DNA of 64,000 bases from Rhodobacter sp. Its GTDB lineage: Bacteria > Pseudomonadota > Alphaproteobacteria > Rhodobacterales > Rhodobacteraceae. Positions 34,001 to 42,183 of this stretch are shown piece by piece; the stretch's first letter is position 1, and every line of letters begins with the position of its first letter. The notes beneath the pieces were generated by a model. That model was not told the origin of the DNA. It saw nothing but the letters and a program-made list of their open reading frames with translations, and made no database searches. The translations under genes were made by a program, and so were the position numbers. Location of the stretch: contig JADCEL010000021.1 in the NCBI GenBank assembly GCA_020250125.1, forward strand, positions 1-64,000, written 5' to 3'.

Positions 34001-34483
34001 CCGACGGCCGGCGATGATCAATGGTCGCCGCAGATCAACCTGGGCGTGCCGGTGCTGATCCCCGAAGAATATGTGCCCGATCTTGACCTGCGCCTTGGCC
34101 TCTATCGCCGCCTGTCGGCGCTGACCACCAAGGTCGAACTGGAAGGCTTCGCGGCAGAGCTGATCGACCGTTTCGGCCCCGTGCCGAAAGAGGTGAACAC
34201 CCTGCTTCTGGTGGTGCGGATCAAGGCTATGTGCAAGCGTGCGGGCATCTCGCGGCTGGACGGCGGGCCGAAAGGGGCCACGGTGCAATTCCACAACGAC
34301 CGCTTTTCCAACCCTGCCGGTCTGGTTGATTTCATCAAGGCCCAGGGGCAGGGGGCCAGGGTAGCGGGCAACAGGATCGTGGTGCAGCGTGACTGGAAGA
34401 CCGAAGGCGACCGCATCAAGGGGGCCTTCGCCATTGCCCGGGACCTGGCCGAACAGGCGATCAGGGGCAAGACCGCCGCCTGA
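31031..34483 (+). CDS. mfd: Transcription-repair coupling factor
   Basis: This 1150-residue protein removes RNA polymerase stalled at lesions and recruits UvrA. It has an N-terminal UvrB-homology region, the CarD-like RNA-polymerase interaction domain (GDLVVHVEHGVGRYKGLE, about 478-495), a superfamily 2 translocase with Walker A GDVGFGKTE at 625-633 and DEEQ at 726-729, followed by the SIVESGLDIP and QLYQIRGRVGR helicase motifs, and a C-terminal TRCF domain. The length is standard for Mfd. The start at 31031 has GGGGATCGCC upstream. No defects are apparent. Confidence 0.96.
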   Translation: MLTPTPILLGGAPEGFDARLVARELARGLPVMHVARDDKRMEAMRAALRFFAPEAVVLTLPAWDCLPYDRISPNPDLSAARMATLALLAHGVPGPFILLTTVNAATQRLPARAVLRDASFSARVGQRVNEEALRSFLSRAGFSPVATVTEPGDYAIRGGIVDVFPPGPGGPVRLDFFGDVLDGARRFDPETQRTTEKLARVDLAPVSEVILDEAAITRFRRNYRSEFGAAGADDPLYEAVSAGRKHQGMEHWLPFFHDRMETLFDYLPEAAVLLDDHVGNARLSRWEGIEDQYDARHEAMTAKGRMDTVYKPAAPGQLYLDDSAWNAAVAGHRVVQLSPLPQSPGPGVLDAGGRIGRSFAPERQMESVSLFGALADHIRSLRGEAQVVIASWSEGARERLGGLIGDQGITGAVPISDARQIPAGRGGLFLTVWALEQGFVAAGLAVISEQDVLGDRLISRPRRKRKAENFVSEVNALTPGDLVVHVEHGVGRYKGLETISALGAPHDCIALEYAENARLYLPVENIELLSRYGHDEGLLDRLGGGAWQAKKARLKQRIRDIAERLMRVAAERHLRHAPVLEAPHAIWEAFSARFPYQETDDQLAAISDVVADLGAGSPMDRLVVGDVGFGKTEVAMRAAFVAAMAGLQVAVVCPTTLLARQHHRSFAERFRGFPVEIRPLSRFVPSREAAATRDGIAEGAVDICIGTHALLAKGIRFKSLGLLIIDEEQHFGVAHKERLKEMRSEVHVLTLTATPIPRTLQLSLTGVRDLSVIATPPVDRLAIRTYVSEFDTVTLREALLRERYRGGQSFFVVPRIADLPEVERFLKEQVPEVTYVIAHGQMAAGDLDDRMNSFYDGKYDVLVTTSIVESGLDIPAANTMIVHRADMFGLSQLYQIRGRVGRAKTRAYCYLTTRPRSPLTPQALKRLRLLGSLDSLGAGFNLASHDLDLRGAGNLLGEEQSGHIREVGYELYQSMLEETIARLRSGELAGPTAGDDQWSPQINLGVPVLIPEEYVPDLDLRLGLYRRLSALTTKVELEGFAAELIDRFGPVPKEVNTLLLVVRIKAMCKRAGISRLDGGPKGATVQFHNDRFSNPAGLVDFIKAQGQGARVAGNRIVVQRDWKTEGDRIKGAFAIARDLAEQAIRGKTAA

Positions 34484-34510
34484 CGGTGGGCGCGCCCTGT
34501 CCCTTGCCGG

Positions 34511-35740
34511 TCAGCCCTGGCGCGGGATCAGCCGCATCAGGGCCCAGCCAAGCGCGGCCAGCACCGAAACCCCGGTCATCAGCGGCACCGGGGTGCCGTC
34601 AAAGGCCAGCCCCAGCGGCACCGCCAGCGCCACGCCCAGCACCGTGGCCAGTGCCGCCGTGATCGAGGCCGCCATGCCGGCGATATGGCCCACCGGTTCC
34701 AGCGCCAGGGCATTCAGGTTGCCGATGGTCAGCCCGGTCATGAAGAAAACGCTGGTGGTCCAAAAGACGTAAGCCGGGAAAGACAGCGCGTCGGGCCACA
34801 GGCCAAGGGCGGTGACTGTGGCAAACGCGCCCGAAAGGATCACCTGCGTTCCCAGCGCCGTGGTGATCAGATAGCGCATCCCCAGCCGCCCCACGAGGCG
34901 CGCGTTGACGAAATTGGCAGACCCCGCCAGCACGGCAATCACCGCAAACCAGAAGGGGAATGTCGCCCCGCGCCCGAAGGTGATGTCAAAGACCTGCTGG
35001 GTGGACGACAGCGTGCCAAACAGCACCCCGAACAGCAGCGCCTGTACCGCCGTTGACACCACGATCACGCGGTACGAGATCACTTCGGCGAAGGCCGCCT
35101 TCAGCGGACCCGCCCGCAGCGGCCGGCGGTTTTCGGGCCGCAGCGTTTCCGGCTGGCGCAGGCCCAGCCAGATGCAGCCCACCCCGGCAAAAATAACGAA
35201 GGCGATGAACAGCGACCGCCAGCCGAAGGCGGCGATGATCACGGTGCCCGCAGCCGGGGCCACGGCGGGCACCAGCATGAAGACCATCATCGCAAAGCTG
35301 ACGACCCGCGCCATGTCGCGCCCGGAATGCAGGTCGCGCACCATCGCGATGGAGACGATGCGCGGTGCCGCCACGCCCAGCCCCTGCACCACGCGGGCGA
35401 TCAGCAGCAATTCCAGCGTCGGCGCGGCCCAGGCGGCTGCGGCCCCGGCGACAAACAGCAGCGACCCGGCCATGATGACCGGCTTGCGCCCGAAGGCATC
35501 CGACAGTGGTCCGGCAAAAAAGGTGCCAACCCCCATCCCCAGCACAAAACTGGTCACGATCAACTGGGCGGCGTTGATGTTGTCCGGCGTCAGTTCTGCC
35601 GCAATCTGCGGCAGGGCAGGCAGCATCGAGTCGATGGAAAACGCGATTGTGGCGAACAGCATCGCGATCAGGGCGATGAATTCGGTCTGGCCTGGCTGCG
35701 GACGGGCCGGCTGCGGCGCGGAACCTGTCGGGGATGTCAT
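34511..35740 (-). CDS. Bcr/CflA-family multidrug efflux MFS transporter
   Basis: This 409-residue protein has about twelve membrane segments and the Bcr/CflA signature after the first: SIDSMLPALPQIAAEL, then GPLSDAFGRKPVIMAGS, the MFS motif A loop. Members export drugs and small metabolites by proton antiport. I chose ATG 35740, which overlaps by one base the TGA of an upstream truncated FrnE-like gene, an arrangement that implies the two were once a coupled operon. The loss of the partner may affect expression of the exporter. Confidence 0.88.
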   Translation of the reverse strand: MTSPTGSAPQPARPQPGQTEFIALIAMLFATIAFSIDSMLPALPQIAAELTPDNINAAQLIVTSFVLGMGVGTFFAGPLSDAFGRKPVIMAGSLLFVAGAAAAWAAPTLELLLIARVVQGLGVAAPRIVSIAMVRDLHSGRDMARVVSFAMMVFMLVPAVAPAAGTVIIAAFGWRSLFIAFVIFAGVGCIWLGLRQPETLRPENRRPLRAGPLKAAFAEVISYRVIVVSTAVQALLFGVLFGTLSSTQQVFDITFGRGATFPFWFAVIAVLAGSANFVNARLVGRLGMRYLITTALGTQVILSGAFATVTALGLWPDALSFPAYVFWTTSVFFMTGLTIGNLNALALEPVGHIAGMAASITAALATVLGVALAVPLGLAFDGTPVPLMTGVSVLAALGWALMRLIPRQG

Positions 35741-36003
35741 CAACGGCCTGTCTTTTCCATGATGTCGCGGATCACCGGGTGCCACGGTCCGGCCGGCTGC
35801 GCAGCGGACAGGGCATGGTGACGGGCGATGACAAGGGCCGGCACCGCAACCACCCCGCGCGGGCGGGCATGGGCACTGCGGGCGGCAATCCCGCCGTTGT
35901 CCGCATCCTGGTCCGGCAGGCGGGCGGTCACGGCAGGGTCAAGGCCGGCCTCTGCGGCCAAGGGTACGGTGGATCGGCGGATATCGAAAGCATGCCGATG
36001 CAC
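35740..36003 (-). pseudogene. C-terminal remnant of a DsbA-family FrnE-like oxidoreductase
   Basis: The 87-codon reading resembles the C-terminal third of FrnE/DsbA-family oxidoreductases: LAAEAGLDPAV, AHARPRGVVAVPALVI (usually GVxGVPTFVI) and LSAAQPAGPWHPVIRDI (usually SGAQPxELWxxVI). An in-frame TAG lies just before the GTG at 36003. The upstream space on this strand is occupied by the divergent XRE gene and shows no DsbA CPxC motif, so the N-terminal two thirds and active site are gone. Full-length relatives have about 215 residues. The stop is fused to the MFS gene start, showing former operon organisation. Confidence 0.6.
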
Positions 36004-36060
36004 CTACGCGGCCTGCGCCGCCGTTGCAAGGCGGGCTGACCTGCCATATGCCTTCGCGTC

Positions 36061-36684
36061 ATGGGAAACCCGGATGACAACAGCCTGATCCGCATCGCCC
36101 GCGACGGCGGCGGCGAGACGGGTGTCGAGCCGCTGAACCTGGGCAAGCGGGTGCGCGACCTGCGCAAGGCACGGGGCTGGACCCTGGAACAGGCGGCCGT
36201 TCAGGCCGGTCTGGCACGCTCCACCCTGTCGAAGATCGAGAACGGGCAGATGTCGCCCACCTATGAGGCGCTGAGGAAACTGGCCGGGGGGCTGGCGGTG
36301 TCGGTGCCGCAGCTGTTCACGCCGCCCAGCCGCACAGGGGTCACGGGCCGCCGTGCCGTGACGCGGGCGGGCGAGGGGCAGGCACAGGCGACGGCAACCT
36401 ATGAGCACGAGCTGCTGGCCCAGGCGCTGACCCGCAAGCAGATGCTGCCCTACCGCGCCCGCATCCGCGCCCGGAATATCGCCGAATTCGACGGCTGGGT
36501 GCGGCATGACGGCGAAGAGTTTCTTTATGTGCTGACCGGCGTGGTTCGCCTTTACACCGAGTTCTACGAGCCGGTCGACATGAAGCGCGGCGACAGCGCC
36601 TATTACGATGCCACGATGGGGCACAACGTTGTCTCCGTGTCGGAAGAGGATGCAATGGTCCTGTGGGTAACCTCGCTGATGTGA
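36061..36684 (+). CDS. XRE-family transcriptional regulator with C-terminal cupin domain
   Basis: This 207-residue regulator has a Cro/C1-type HTH at about 28-82 (RVRDLRKARGWTLEQAA, AGLARSTLSKIENGQMSP) and a C-terminal cupin (about 125-200; DGWVRHDGEEFLYVLTG, DSAYYDATMGHNVV). This pair is typical of one-component regulators of amino-acid, polyamine or phosphonate metabolism that sense a small molecule in the cupin. It is divergent from the MFS/FrnE-remnant pair and 315 nt upstream of a convergent SDR gene. No target is obvious from context. Confidence 0.87.
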   Translation: MGNPDDNSLIRIARDGGGETGVEPLNLGKRVRDLRKARGWTLEQAAVQAGLARSTLSKIENGQMSPTYEALRKLAGGLAVSVPQLFTPPSRTGVTGRRAVTRAGEGQAQATATYEHELLAQALTRKQMLPYRARIRARNIAEFDGWVRHDGEEFLYVLTGVVRLYTEFYEPVDMKRGDSAYYDATMGHNVVSVSEEDAMVLWVTSLM

Positions 36685-36998
36685 AACGGGGCGTCTTGCG
36701 GCGGGCAAGAGGGAGCCGCTGGATTTCAGGAACAGGATGTGTCCCCTTCCGAAACGGTCACGGCTTCGCGCCCAGGGACCCTGTGGTTCCGTCCGGGCCG
36801 GATCACGATGACAGACTCCGGCCCTGTTGCCCTGTTGGCACCCGGCGGGGCTTTGGCCCGCACCGCAGGGCCGGGGCAATGGCCCCGGCCAGAGCACGGC
36901 GGGCACGCGCAAATAACTCTCCCGTCTTCCGGGCAGCAGCCCCTGCGGGTGGCACGGTTCAGCACCCCGCCAAGATCACAGGGTGTGGCCCGGTCCGG
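36685..36998. other. Intergenic gap with a perfect hairpin between convergent genes
   Basis: No convincing gene is seen here. A 9-bp stem GGCCGGGGC (36869-36877) with GCCCCGGCC (36882-36890) and loop AATG lies between the convergent XRE and SDR genes. It could terminate either transcript, although no T-tract follows on either strand. Confidence 0.5.
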
Positions 36999-38006
36999 TC
37001 AATAGGCCGTCCAGCCGCCATCCGTGGCATAAAGCCCGCCGGTGAAATTGGAAGCCTCGTCAGACAGCAGGAACAGGATCATCGCGGCCTGTTCCCAGAC
37101 CGTGGCAGGGCGGCGCTGGCTGTCGGCATAGGCCAGGATGCTGGCGGTCTTGATCCGCCCCATGGTCGGGCCTTCGGTATCTGCCGCACTGGCCGCCACA
37201 AGCGCCCCGGCACGGGCCACCATCGGCGTGTCGGTGGCGGCCATGTTGACCGAATTCACGCGGATGCCATAGGGCGCATAATCGATGGCGGCGTTTCTGG
37301 TCAGGCCATTGACGGCATGTTTGGTTGCCACATAGGCCGGGTTGCCGGCCAGCCCTGTCAACCCGGCGATCGAGCCGACGTTCACGATCGACCCGCCGGT
37401 TCCCTGGGCCACCATCTGCGCCAGTTCCGCCCGCAGCGTCCGGTAGGTGCCGATCAGGTTCGTGCGGATCACGCCATCCCAATAGGCATCGGTCGATTCA
37501 TGCAGCCGGGCAAAGATGCGGTCCTTCTGCGCGGCATAGTCGACCGGGTCGCCGGAAAAGACGGCATCCATCACCCCGGCATTGTTCAGCGCCATGTCCA
37601 GCCGCCCGAAGGTGCCGACGGCCGCTTCGATCATGCGGCGGCAGGTTTCTTCCTCGGCGATGTCGCCTTCAACAAAAACGGCCTTGCCGCCGTCGCTGAC
37701 GATTTCCCCGATTGTGGCGGCGCCCAGATCGGCGATCCAGTCAACGCCCACGATATTGGCCCCTTCCCGCGCCGCGCGGATCGCCGCAGCCGCCCCGATG
37801 CCGCGGGCGCAGCCGGTGACGATCAGCGTGCGTCCGGCAAGCCGTCCGGGCGTGAAGACCGCCGGATCAATCGGGGCAATGTCCCTGATCCCGGCGCCGC
37901 CCGACTGGGCAGCGGCTTTGGTGGCCGTTGCCCCCTGGATCGTGGCCCCGGTCGCGACCACGCCGGCGGTCAGCGCAACACCCTTAAGCAAGTCCCTGCG
38001 TTCCAT
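36999..38006 (-). CDS. Tat-exported short-chain dehydrogenase/reductase
   Basis: This 335-residue protein has a twin-arginine-type N-terminus ([20 protein letters not shown]) ahead of a complete SDR domain: cofactor motif [15 protein letters not shown] motif LNNAGVMD, and catalytic Ser, Tyr and Lys in NVGSIAGL and AYVATKHAV. Export of an NAD(P)-dependent SDR is unusual because the periplasm lacks free cofactor; the cofactor could be carried through Tat in the folded enzyme. The substrate is unknown. ATG 38006 is chosen for the signal; the frame is open to 38171 but without protein character. A small entericidin gene lies 67 nt upstream. Confidence 0.82.
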   Translation of the reverse strand: MERRDLLKGVALTAGVVATGATIQGATATKAAAQSGGAGIRDIAPIDPAVFTPGRLAGRTLIVTGCARGIGAAAAIRAAREGANIVGVDWIADLGAATIGEIVSDGGKAVFVEGDIAEEETCRRMIEAAVGTFGRLDMALNNAGVMDAVFSGDPVDYAAQKDRIFARLHESTDAYWDGVIRTNLIGTYRTLRAELAQMVAQGTGGSIVNVGSIAGLTGLAGNPAYVATKHAVNGLTRNAAIDYAPYGIRVNSVNMAATDTPMVARAGALVAASAADTEGPTMGRIKTASILAYADSQRRPATVWEQAAMILFLLSDEASNFTGGLYATDGGWTAY

Positions 38007-38073
38007 GACGGTGTCCTTTGTGATCAAAGAGCCAAGCCCGAGCCTATCCCCGGGGGCCCTGCGCCGGCAATCC

Positions 38074-38199
38074 CTAGCCGCCGATGGCGTCGCCGACCAT
38101 TCTTGCACCGCCGGTGATGTCTTCACCCACGCCCGCGACCGTATTGCACCCCGCCAGTGACAGCGTGGCAAAGACCGGCAGCACAGCCAGTTTCTTCAT
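38074..38199 (-). CDS. Entericidin A/B-family small lipoprotein
   Basis: This 41-residue peptide has a signal sequence ending in the lipobox LAGC and the entericidin tail ([20 protein letters not shown]). Mature entericidins are small membrane-anchored lipoproteins, first described as a toxin-antidote pair in E. coli; single copies of unclear role are common in alphaproteobacteria. GGGGGAG upstream supports ATG 38199. It sits alone between the orphan binding-protein gene and the Tat-exported SDR gene on the same strand. Confidence 0.8.
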   Translation of the reverse strand: MKKLAVLPVFATLSLAGCNTVAGVGEDITGGARMVGDAIGG

Positions 38200-38262
38200 G
38201 CCCGATACTCCCCCTTCTGTGTGGTGCCTGCCGCACCCTTGATCCCGGATCACAGTCAATGT

Positions 38263-40074
38263 TCAGTCCTGATACCACCAGACGTCAGGCTGGAACCCCA
38301 GCCAGTCCCCATAGATCGGCAGCCGGTCCGGATAGCGCAGCTGCCTTGCATGGGCGATGCGAGAGACGTCCGAATACCAGATCGGCACCACATATCTGCC
38401 GCTTGTCAGAACGCGGTCAAGTGCCCGCGTTGCTGCGGTGAACTCCTGCGGGTCGGTCGCCGTCAGCAGGGCCTTGATCATCGCCCCGGCGGCGGCAGAG
38501 TTCATGCCCATCCAGTTCCGGGTTCCCGGTTCCGTCACCCCCGCAGCACCCCAGTACAGAGTCTGCTCGTTGCCGGGGCTGAGCGACAGGGACCGGATGT
38601 AATGGGTCATGTCGAAGTCATAGCGGTTGGTGCGTTCCTTGTACTGGGCGGAATCGACGGTGGTGACGGTGACGGCAATGCCCAGCCGCCGCAGGGCCTC
38701 GACATAGATGTTCGCGATGGACAGCATGTCGTCCTGGCCCTGCACAAGCAGGATGTCGAAGGCGAAAGGGGTGCCTGCGGCATTGGTCAGCACGCCGTCT
38801 GTCACGGCCCAGCCCGCCTCCTGCAGCAGGCGGGTTGCCTCACGGATGCCGGTCCGGTTCGCTTCGGACCCGTCAGAGACGGGCAGGGCGTAGCCGTCAA
38901 GGGCACCGGGAAGCAGACTGTCGGCAAAGGGGGCAAGAAGCGCCCGCTCACGCCCTTCGGCAGGCGCGCCGGGCGTCATCCCCAGCACCGAATTCGAAAA
39001 ATAGGACGTGATGCGCGGCTGTACCCCGCCGGTCAGGGTCCGGTTGATGAATTCAAAATTGAAGGCCTGGATCAGGGCTTCGCGCACGCGCCAGTCGGCA
39101 AAGATCCCGCGCCGCGTGTTAAAGACGAAGCCTTCGATGCCCGAGGGGCGCTGATGCGGAATTTCCGACAGAACCACCTGGCCGGATTGGACGGCCGGGA
39201 AGCCATAGTTGCCGGCCCAGGCGGCCGGGTTCGCTTCGCGGTAGCTGGTGATGTCCCCGGCCTTGAACGCCTCGAACACAACGCCGCCGTCGCCGAAGTA
39301 TTCGTAACGCACTTCGTCAAAGTTATGCAGGCCGCGATTGAAGGGCAGGTCGGCCCCCCACCAGTCGGGGTTCCTGACGTAAGAGATGAAGCGACCCGGC
39401 TCGAACGCGCCGATCACATAGGGGCCGGACCCGATGATCGCGTCCAGCGACGAGACGGTGAAATCCTTGCCATCCCATTGCGCCTTTTTCAGGATCGGCC
39501 GCAGGCCCAGGATCAGCGGCAATTCGCGGTCTTCGGTGTTGAAGGTAAACCGGACCGTGCGCGGGCCGGTCTTTTCGGCCTTGGCGATCTTGGCCCAGGC
39601 AGCGGCGTAGCGCGGGCTTCCCTGGGTGCCCAATGTCTCAAACGACCACAGCACGTCCTCTGGCGTGACCGGGCTTCCGTCCGCGAATCGGGCCTCTTCG
39701 CGCAGGGTGAAGGCGACAAAGCTGCGGGCCGCGTCCGTCTCGACCGATTCGGCCAAAAGACCGTAAAGCGTGAAGGGTTCGTCGTAAGACCGGCCCAAAA
39801 GTGTCTCGACCGTCAGCGCCGACACGCCTGCAGGGGCATTGCCCTTGAGGATGAAAGGATTGAGCGAATCAAAGCCCCCCGACTCTCCGAAAATGATCCG
39901 TCCCCCCTTGGGCGCATCCGGGTTGGCATAGGGCAGGGACACAAAATCAGGTGGAAGGGCAGGCTCTCCATACATAGCTATGCCATGCGCGGGCTGCGCC
40001 AGCAGCGGATGGGACGGCAGGCAAACAATCAGGGCCAAGGCGGCCCCCAGACGTGCCAGGGTCTTCAGTGTCAT
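38263..40074 (-). CDS. Periplasmic peptide-type ABC transporter substrate-binding protein (YejA-like)
   Basis: This 603-residue SBP_bac_5-family protein has a signal peptide (ARLGAALALIVCLPSHPLLA) and the YejA-type opening: HGIAMYGEPALPPDFVSLPY, then PKGGRIIFGESGGFDSLNPF (quoted in part). YejA homologues bind oligopeptides or microcin C. In this group the gene usually precedes yejB, yejE and yejF, but here it is followed by an entericidin gene and no permease genes are in the window. It may use permeases encoded elsewhere. I chose ATG 40074, which begins the signal peptide; ATGs at 40104 and 40101 are possible. Confidence 0.86.
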   Translation of the reverse strand: MTLKTLARLGAALALIVCLPSHPLLAQPAHGIAMYGEPALPPDFVSLPYANPDAPKGGRIIFGESGGFDSLNPFILKGNAPAGVSALTVETLLGRSYDEPFTLYGLLAESVETDAARSFVAFTLREEARFADGSPVTPEDVLWSFETLGTQGSPRYAAAWAKIAKAEKTGPRTVRFTFNTEDRELPLILGLRPILKKAQWDGKDFTVSSLDAIIGSGPYVIGAFEPGRFISYVRNPDWWGADLPFNRGLHNFDEVRYEYFGDGGVVFEAFKAGDITSYREANPAAWAGNYGFPAVQSGQVVLSEIPHQRPSGIEGFVFNTRRGIFADWRVREALIQAFNFEFINRTLTGGVQPRITSYFSNSVLGMTPGAPAEGRERALLAPFADSLLPGALDGYALPVSDGSEANRTGIREATRLLQEAGWAVTDGVLTNAAGTPFAFDILLVQGQDDMLSIANIYVEALRRLGIAVTVTTVDSAQYKERTNRYDFDMTHYIRSLSLSPGNEQTLYWGAAGVTEPGTRNWMGMNSAAAGAMIKALLTATDPQEFTAATRALDRVLTSGRYVVPIWYSDVSRIAHARQLRYPDRLPIYGDWLGFQPDVWWYQD

Positions 40075-40149
40075 GGCCGGTATGTTCCGATCTGCCTGCA
40101 TCATCGCGGTCACGCTACCGCTACTGCCTTGCCATTTCAAACTTTTTGC

Positions 40150-40178
40150 TTGGACTGCCCCGTCTCCGGGCGTATAAG
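40150..40178 (+). promoter_or_regulatory. Sigma-70-type promoter upstream of a putative short RNA
   Basis: TTGGAC (40150-40155) and TATAAG (40173-40178) are separated by exactly 17 nt, close to the TTGACA/TATAAT consensus and unusually A/T-rich for this genome. Transcription would start near 40185 and run towards the terminator at 40231-40260 and bdhA. Confidence 0.55.
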
Positions 40179-40184
40179 GGCAGC

Positions 40185-40260
40185 ACTGCTCGATAGGTTT
40201 CTTGCCTGTATGAAACCTGCCTCATGACTTGACGCCGGCCTTGTGCCGGCGTCTTTTTTT
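40185..40260 (+). ncRNA. Putative 76-nt small RNA or attenuated bdhA leader
   Basis: Between the promoter at 40150-40178 and an intrinsic terminator is a transcript of about 76 nt. It would form a 7-bp hairpin (AGGTTTC 40195-40201, GAAACCT 40212-40218), an unpaired linker (about 40219-40230) and the terminator stem. It encodes no protein apart from a five-codon reading beginning at 40210. It may be a trans-acting small RNA, or a leader that ends most transcripts before bdhA at 40338. I recognise no known family. Confidence 0.45.
40231..40260 (+). terminator. Strong intrinsic terminator
   Basis: A 9-bp perfect stem GACGCCGGC (40231-40239) with GCCGGCGTC (40245-40253) and a 5-nt loop is followed directly by seven T residues (40254-40260). 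It is the most canonical intrinsic terminator I noticed in the window, and it does not follow any protein-coding gene on this strand. Confidence 0.85.
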
Positions 40261-40337
40261 GCCCCGCAGCGGATCGAAGCCGTGCCTTTTGCCGGCGCGT
40301 CCCCTATCCTGCCGCCTGCGCGGCACAGGGGGGCAGC

Positions 40338-41111
40338 ATGGGCATTGCAGGCAAGACCGCCATCGTCACGGGATCAACCTCGGGGATCGGGCTTGGCATC
40401 GCTGAAGCCCTGGCTGCGGCAGGGGCGCATGTGGTGCTGAATTCCTTCACTGACACGCCACAGGATCATGCGCTGGCCGCCGCCATGGCCGGCCGCCACG
40501 CCGTTCGGGTGCGCTACATCCGGGCGGACATGTCAAGGGGCGACGACTGCCGCGCCCTGGTCGAACAGGCGGGGGCCTGCGACATTCTGGTGAACAACGC
40601 AGGCATCCAGCACGTGGCCCCGATCCCCGGATTTCCGGCCGCGAAATGGGACGCGATCCTGGCGATCAACCTGACTTCGGCCTTTCACACCACCGCCATG
40701 GCCCTGCCGGTGATGCGCAAAAGCGGCTGGGGGCGGATCGTCAACATCGCCTCGGCCCATGGCCTGACCGCCAGCCCGTTCAAATCGGCCTATGTCGCGG
40801 CCAAGCATGGCCTTGTCGGCCTGACCAAGGTCACCGCGCTGGAAACGGCGGGCGAGGGCATCACCTGCAACGCAGTCTGTCCCGGCTATGTGCTGACCCC
40901 GCTGGTCGAGGCGCAGATCCCCGAACAGATGGCCCTGCACGGCATGGACCGCGAGACGGTCCTGCGCGAGGTGATGCTGCAACGCCAGCCGTCGCGCCAG
41001 TTCGCCACCACCGAACAGCTGGGCGGCACGGTGACCTTCCTGTGTTCCGACAGTGCCGCACAGATCACCGGCACGACGATCAGTATCGACGGCGGCTGGA
41101 CGGCGCTGTAG
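40338..41111 (+). CDS. bdhA: D-3-hydroxybutyrate dehydrogenase
   Basis: This 257-residue SDR interconverts 3-hydroxybutyrate and acetoacetate with NAD in polyhydroxybutyrate and ketone-body use. It has the cofactor motif GSTSGIGLG, NNAGIQH, and the catalytic SAYVAAKHGLVGL, and ends ITGTTISIDGGWTAL, as BdhA proteins do. GGGGGGCAGC precedes ATG 40338. It starts about 78 nt after the strong terminator at 40260 and is followed 3 nt later by a patatin gene, so the two form an operon. The upstream leader may regulate it. Confidence 0.92.
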   Translation: MGIAGKTAIVTGSTSGIGLGIAEALAAAGAHVVLNSFTDTPQDHALAAAMAGRHAVRVRYIRADMSRGDDCRALVEQAGACDILVNNAGIQHVAPIPGFPAAKWDAILAINLTSAFHTTAMALPVMRKSGWGRIVNIASAHGLTASPFKSAYVAAKHGLVGLTKVTALETAGEGITCNAVCPGYVLTPLVEAQIPEQMALHGMDRETVLREVMLQRQPSRQFATTEQLGGTVTFLCSDSAAQITGTTISIDGGWTAL

Positions 41112-41114
41112 CCG

Positions 41115-42149
41115 ATGGTGCTGAAGATCAACATCGCGCTGCAGGGCGGGGGCGCACATGGCGCCTTCACCTGGGGCGTGCTGGACCGGCTGCTGGAAGA
41201 GGACGGCATCGAGATTGCGGCGATTTCCGGCACCTCGGCCGGGGCGCTGAACGGGGCTGCCTACAAATCCGGCTGGCTGACCGGCGGGCGGCGCGGGGCA
41301 AAGGAAAATCTGGACTGGCTTTGGGCGCATGTCGGCGCGGTGGGCGACATGCGCCTTGCGGCCTGGATGCTGCCGTTCCAGCCCTGGCTGCGGCAGGTCA
41401 CGGACGCTGTCGATGCGGCGATGCCGGTGTCACCGCAGGGATTGCTGGCGCAGGTGGTCTCGCCCTATGGCTTCGGTCCGTTCTGGCGCAACCCGCTGGA
41501 GCGGGTGGTGCGGCGGTTCCACTTTGACAAGGTCTGCGCAGACCAGGGTCCGCGCCTGTTCGTAAGTGCCACCAATGTGCGCACGGGCAGGATCCGGGTG
41601 TTTTCCGGGGCAGAGATCACGACCGAGGTCATCCTGGCCTCGGCCTGTCTGCCAACGGTCTTTCAGGCGGTGGATGTGCCGGACCCGGACACGGGCAAGG
41701 TCGAAACCTATTGGGATGGCGGCTATACCGGCAACCCGGCGCTGTTCCCGCTTTATGCGCCTGATCTGCCCGATGACATCGTGATCGGGAACATCAACCC
41801 CCTGCGGCGGGAAGAGGTGCCCGATACGGCGGTCGAAATCCAGAACCGGATCAACGAGATCAGCTTCAACGCCTCGCTTCTGGCCGATCTGCGGGCGATC
41901 AATTTCGTGAAGGAACTGATTGCCGGGGGAAAGATCGCCAGGGGCGCGATGAAGGATGTGCTGGTGCAAATGATCGCCGATGATCCGCTGATGAACGGGC
42001 TTTCGGCAGGAACAAAGCAGCTGGCGTCGCCCTATCTGCTGTTCCGGCTCAAGGATGCCGGGCGGACGGCGGCGGCAAGTTTTCTGAAGGCGCACCGCAA
42101 GGACATCGGCAAACGCGCCAGCGTTGACCTGCAGGCGCTGTTCGGCTGA
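41115..42149 (+). CDS. Patatin-like phospholipase family protein
   Basis: This 344-residue serine hydrolase has the oxyanion glycine-rich motif GGGAHG at 11-16, the nucleophile elbow GTSAG at 39-43 (Ser41) and the catalytic Asp201 in the DGG motif (WDGGYTGNP). These form the Ser-Asp dyad of patatins. A C-terminal extension (about 260-344) lies outside the core. It is directly downstream of bdhA, a pairing common in Rhodobacteraceae, which suggests a role in polyhydroxybutyrate granule or lipid turnover (inference). Confidence 0.9.
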   Translation: MVLKINIALQGGGAHGAFTWGVLDRLLEEDGIEIAAISGTSAGALNGAAYKSGWLTGGRRGAKENLDWLWAHVGAVGDMRLAAWMLPFQPWLRQVTDAVDAAMPVSPQGLLAQVVSPYGFGPFWRNPLERVVRRFHFDKVCADQGPRLFVSATNVRTGRIRVFSGAEITTEVILASACLPTVFQAVDVPDPDTGKVETYWDGGYTGNPALFPLYAPDLPDDIVIGNINPLRREEVPDTAVEIQNRINEISFNASLLADLRAINFVKELIAGGKIARGAMKDVLVQMIADDPLMNGLSAGTKQLASPYLLFRLKDAGRTAAASFLKAHRKDIGKRASVDLQALFG

Positions 42150-42183
42150 AACCTGCCGGTCCTGAGATTTTCCCGCTTGCGCG

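Noticed and set aside
36739-37005. 88-codon open frame in the XRE-SDR gap
   Set aside because: No ribosome-binding site or domain; composition is that of GC-rich non-coding DNA and it overlaps the SDR 3' end.
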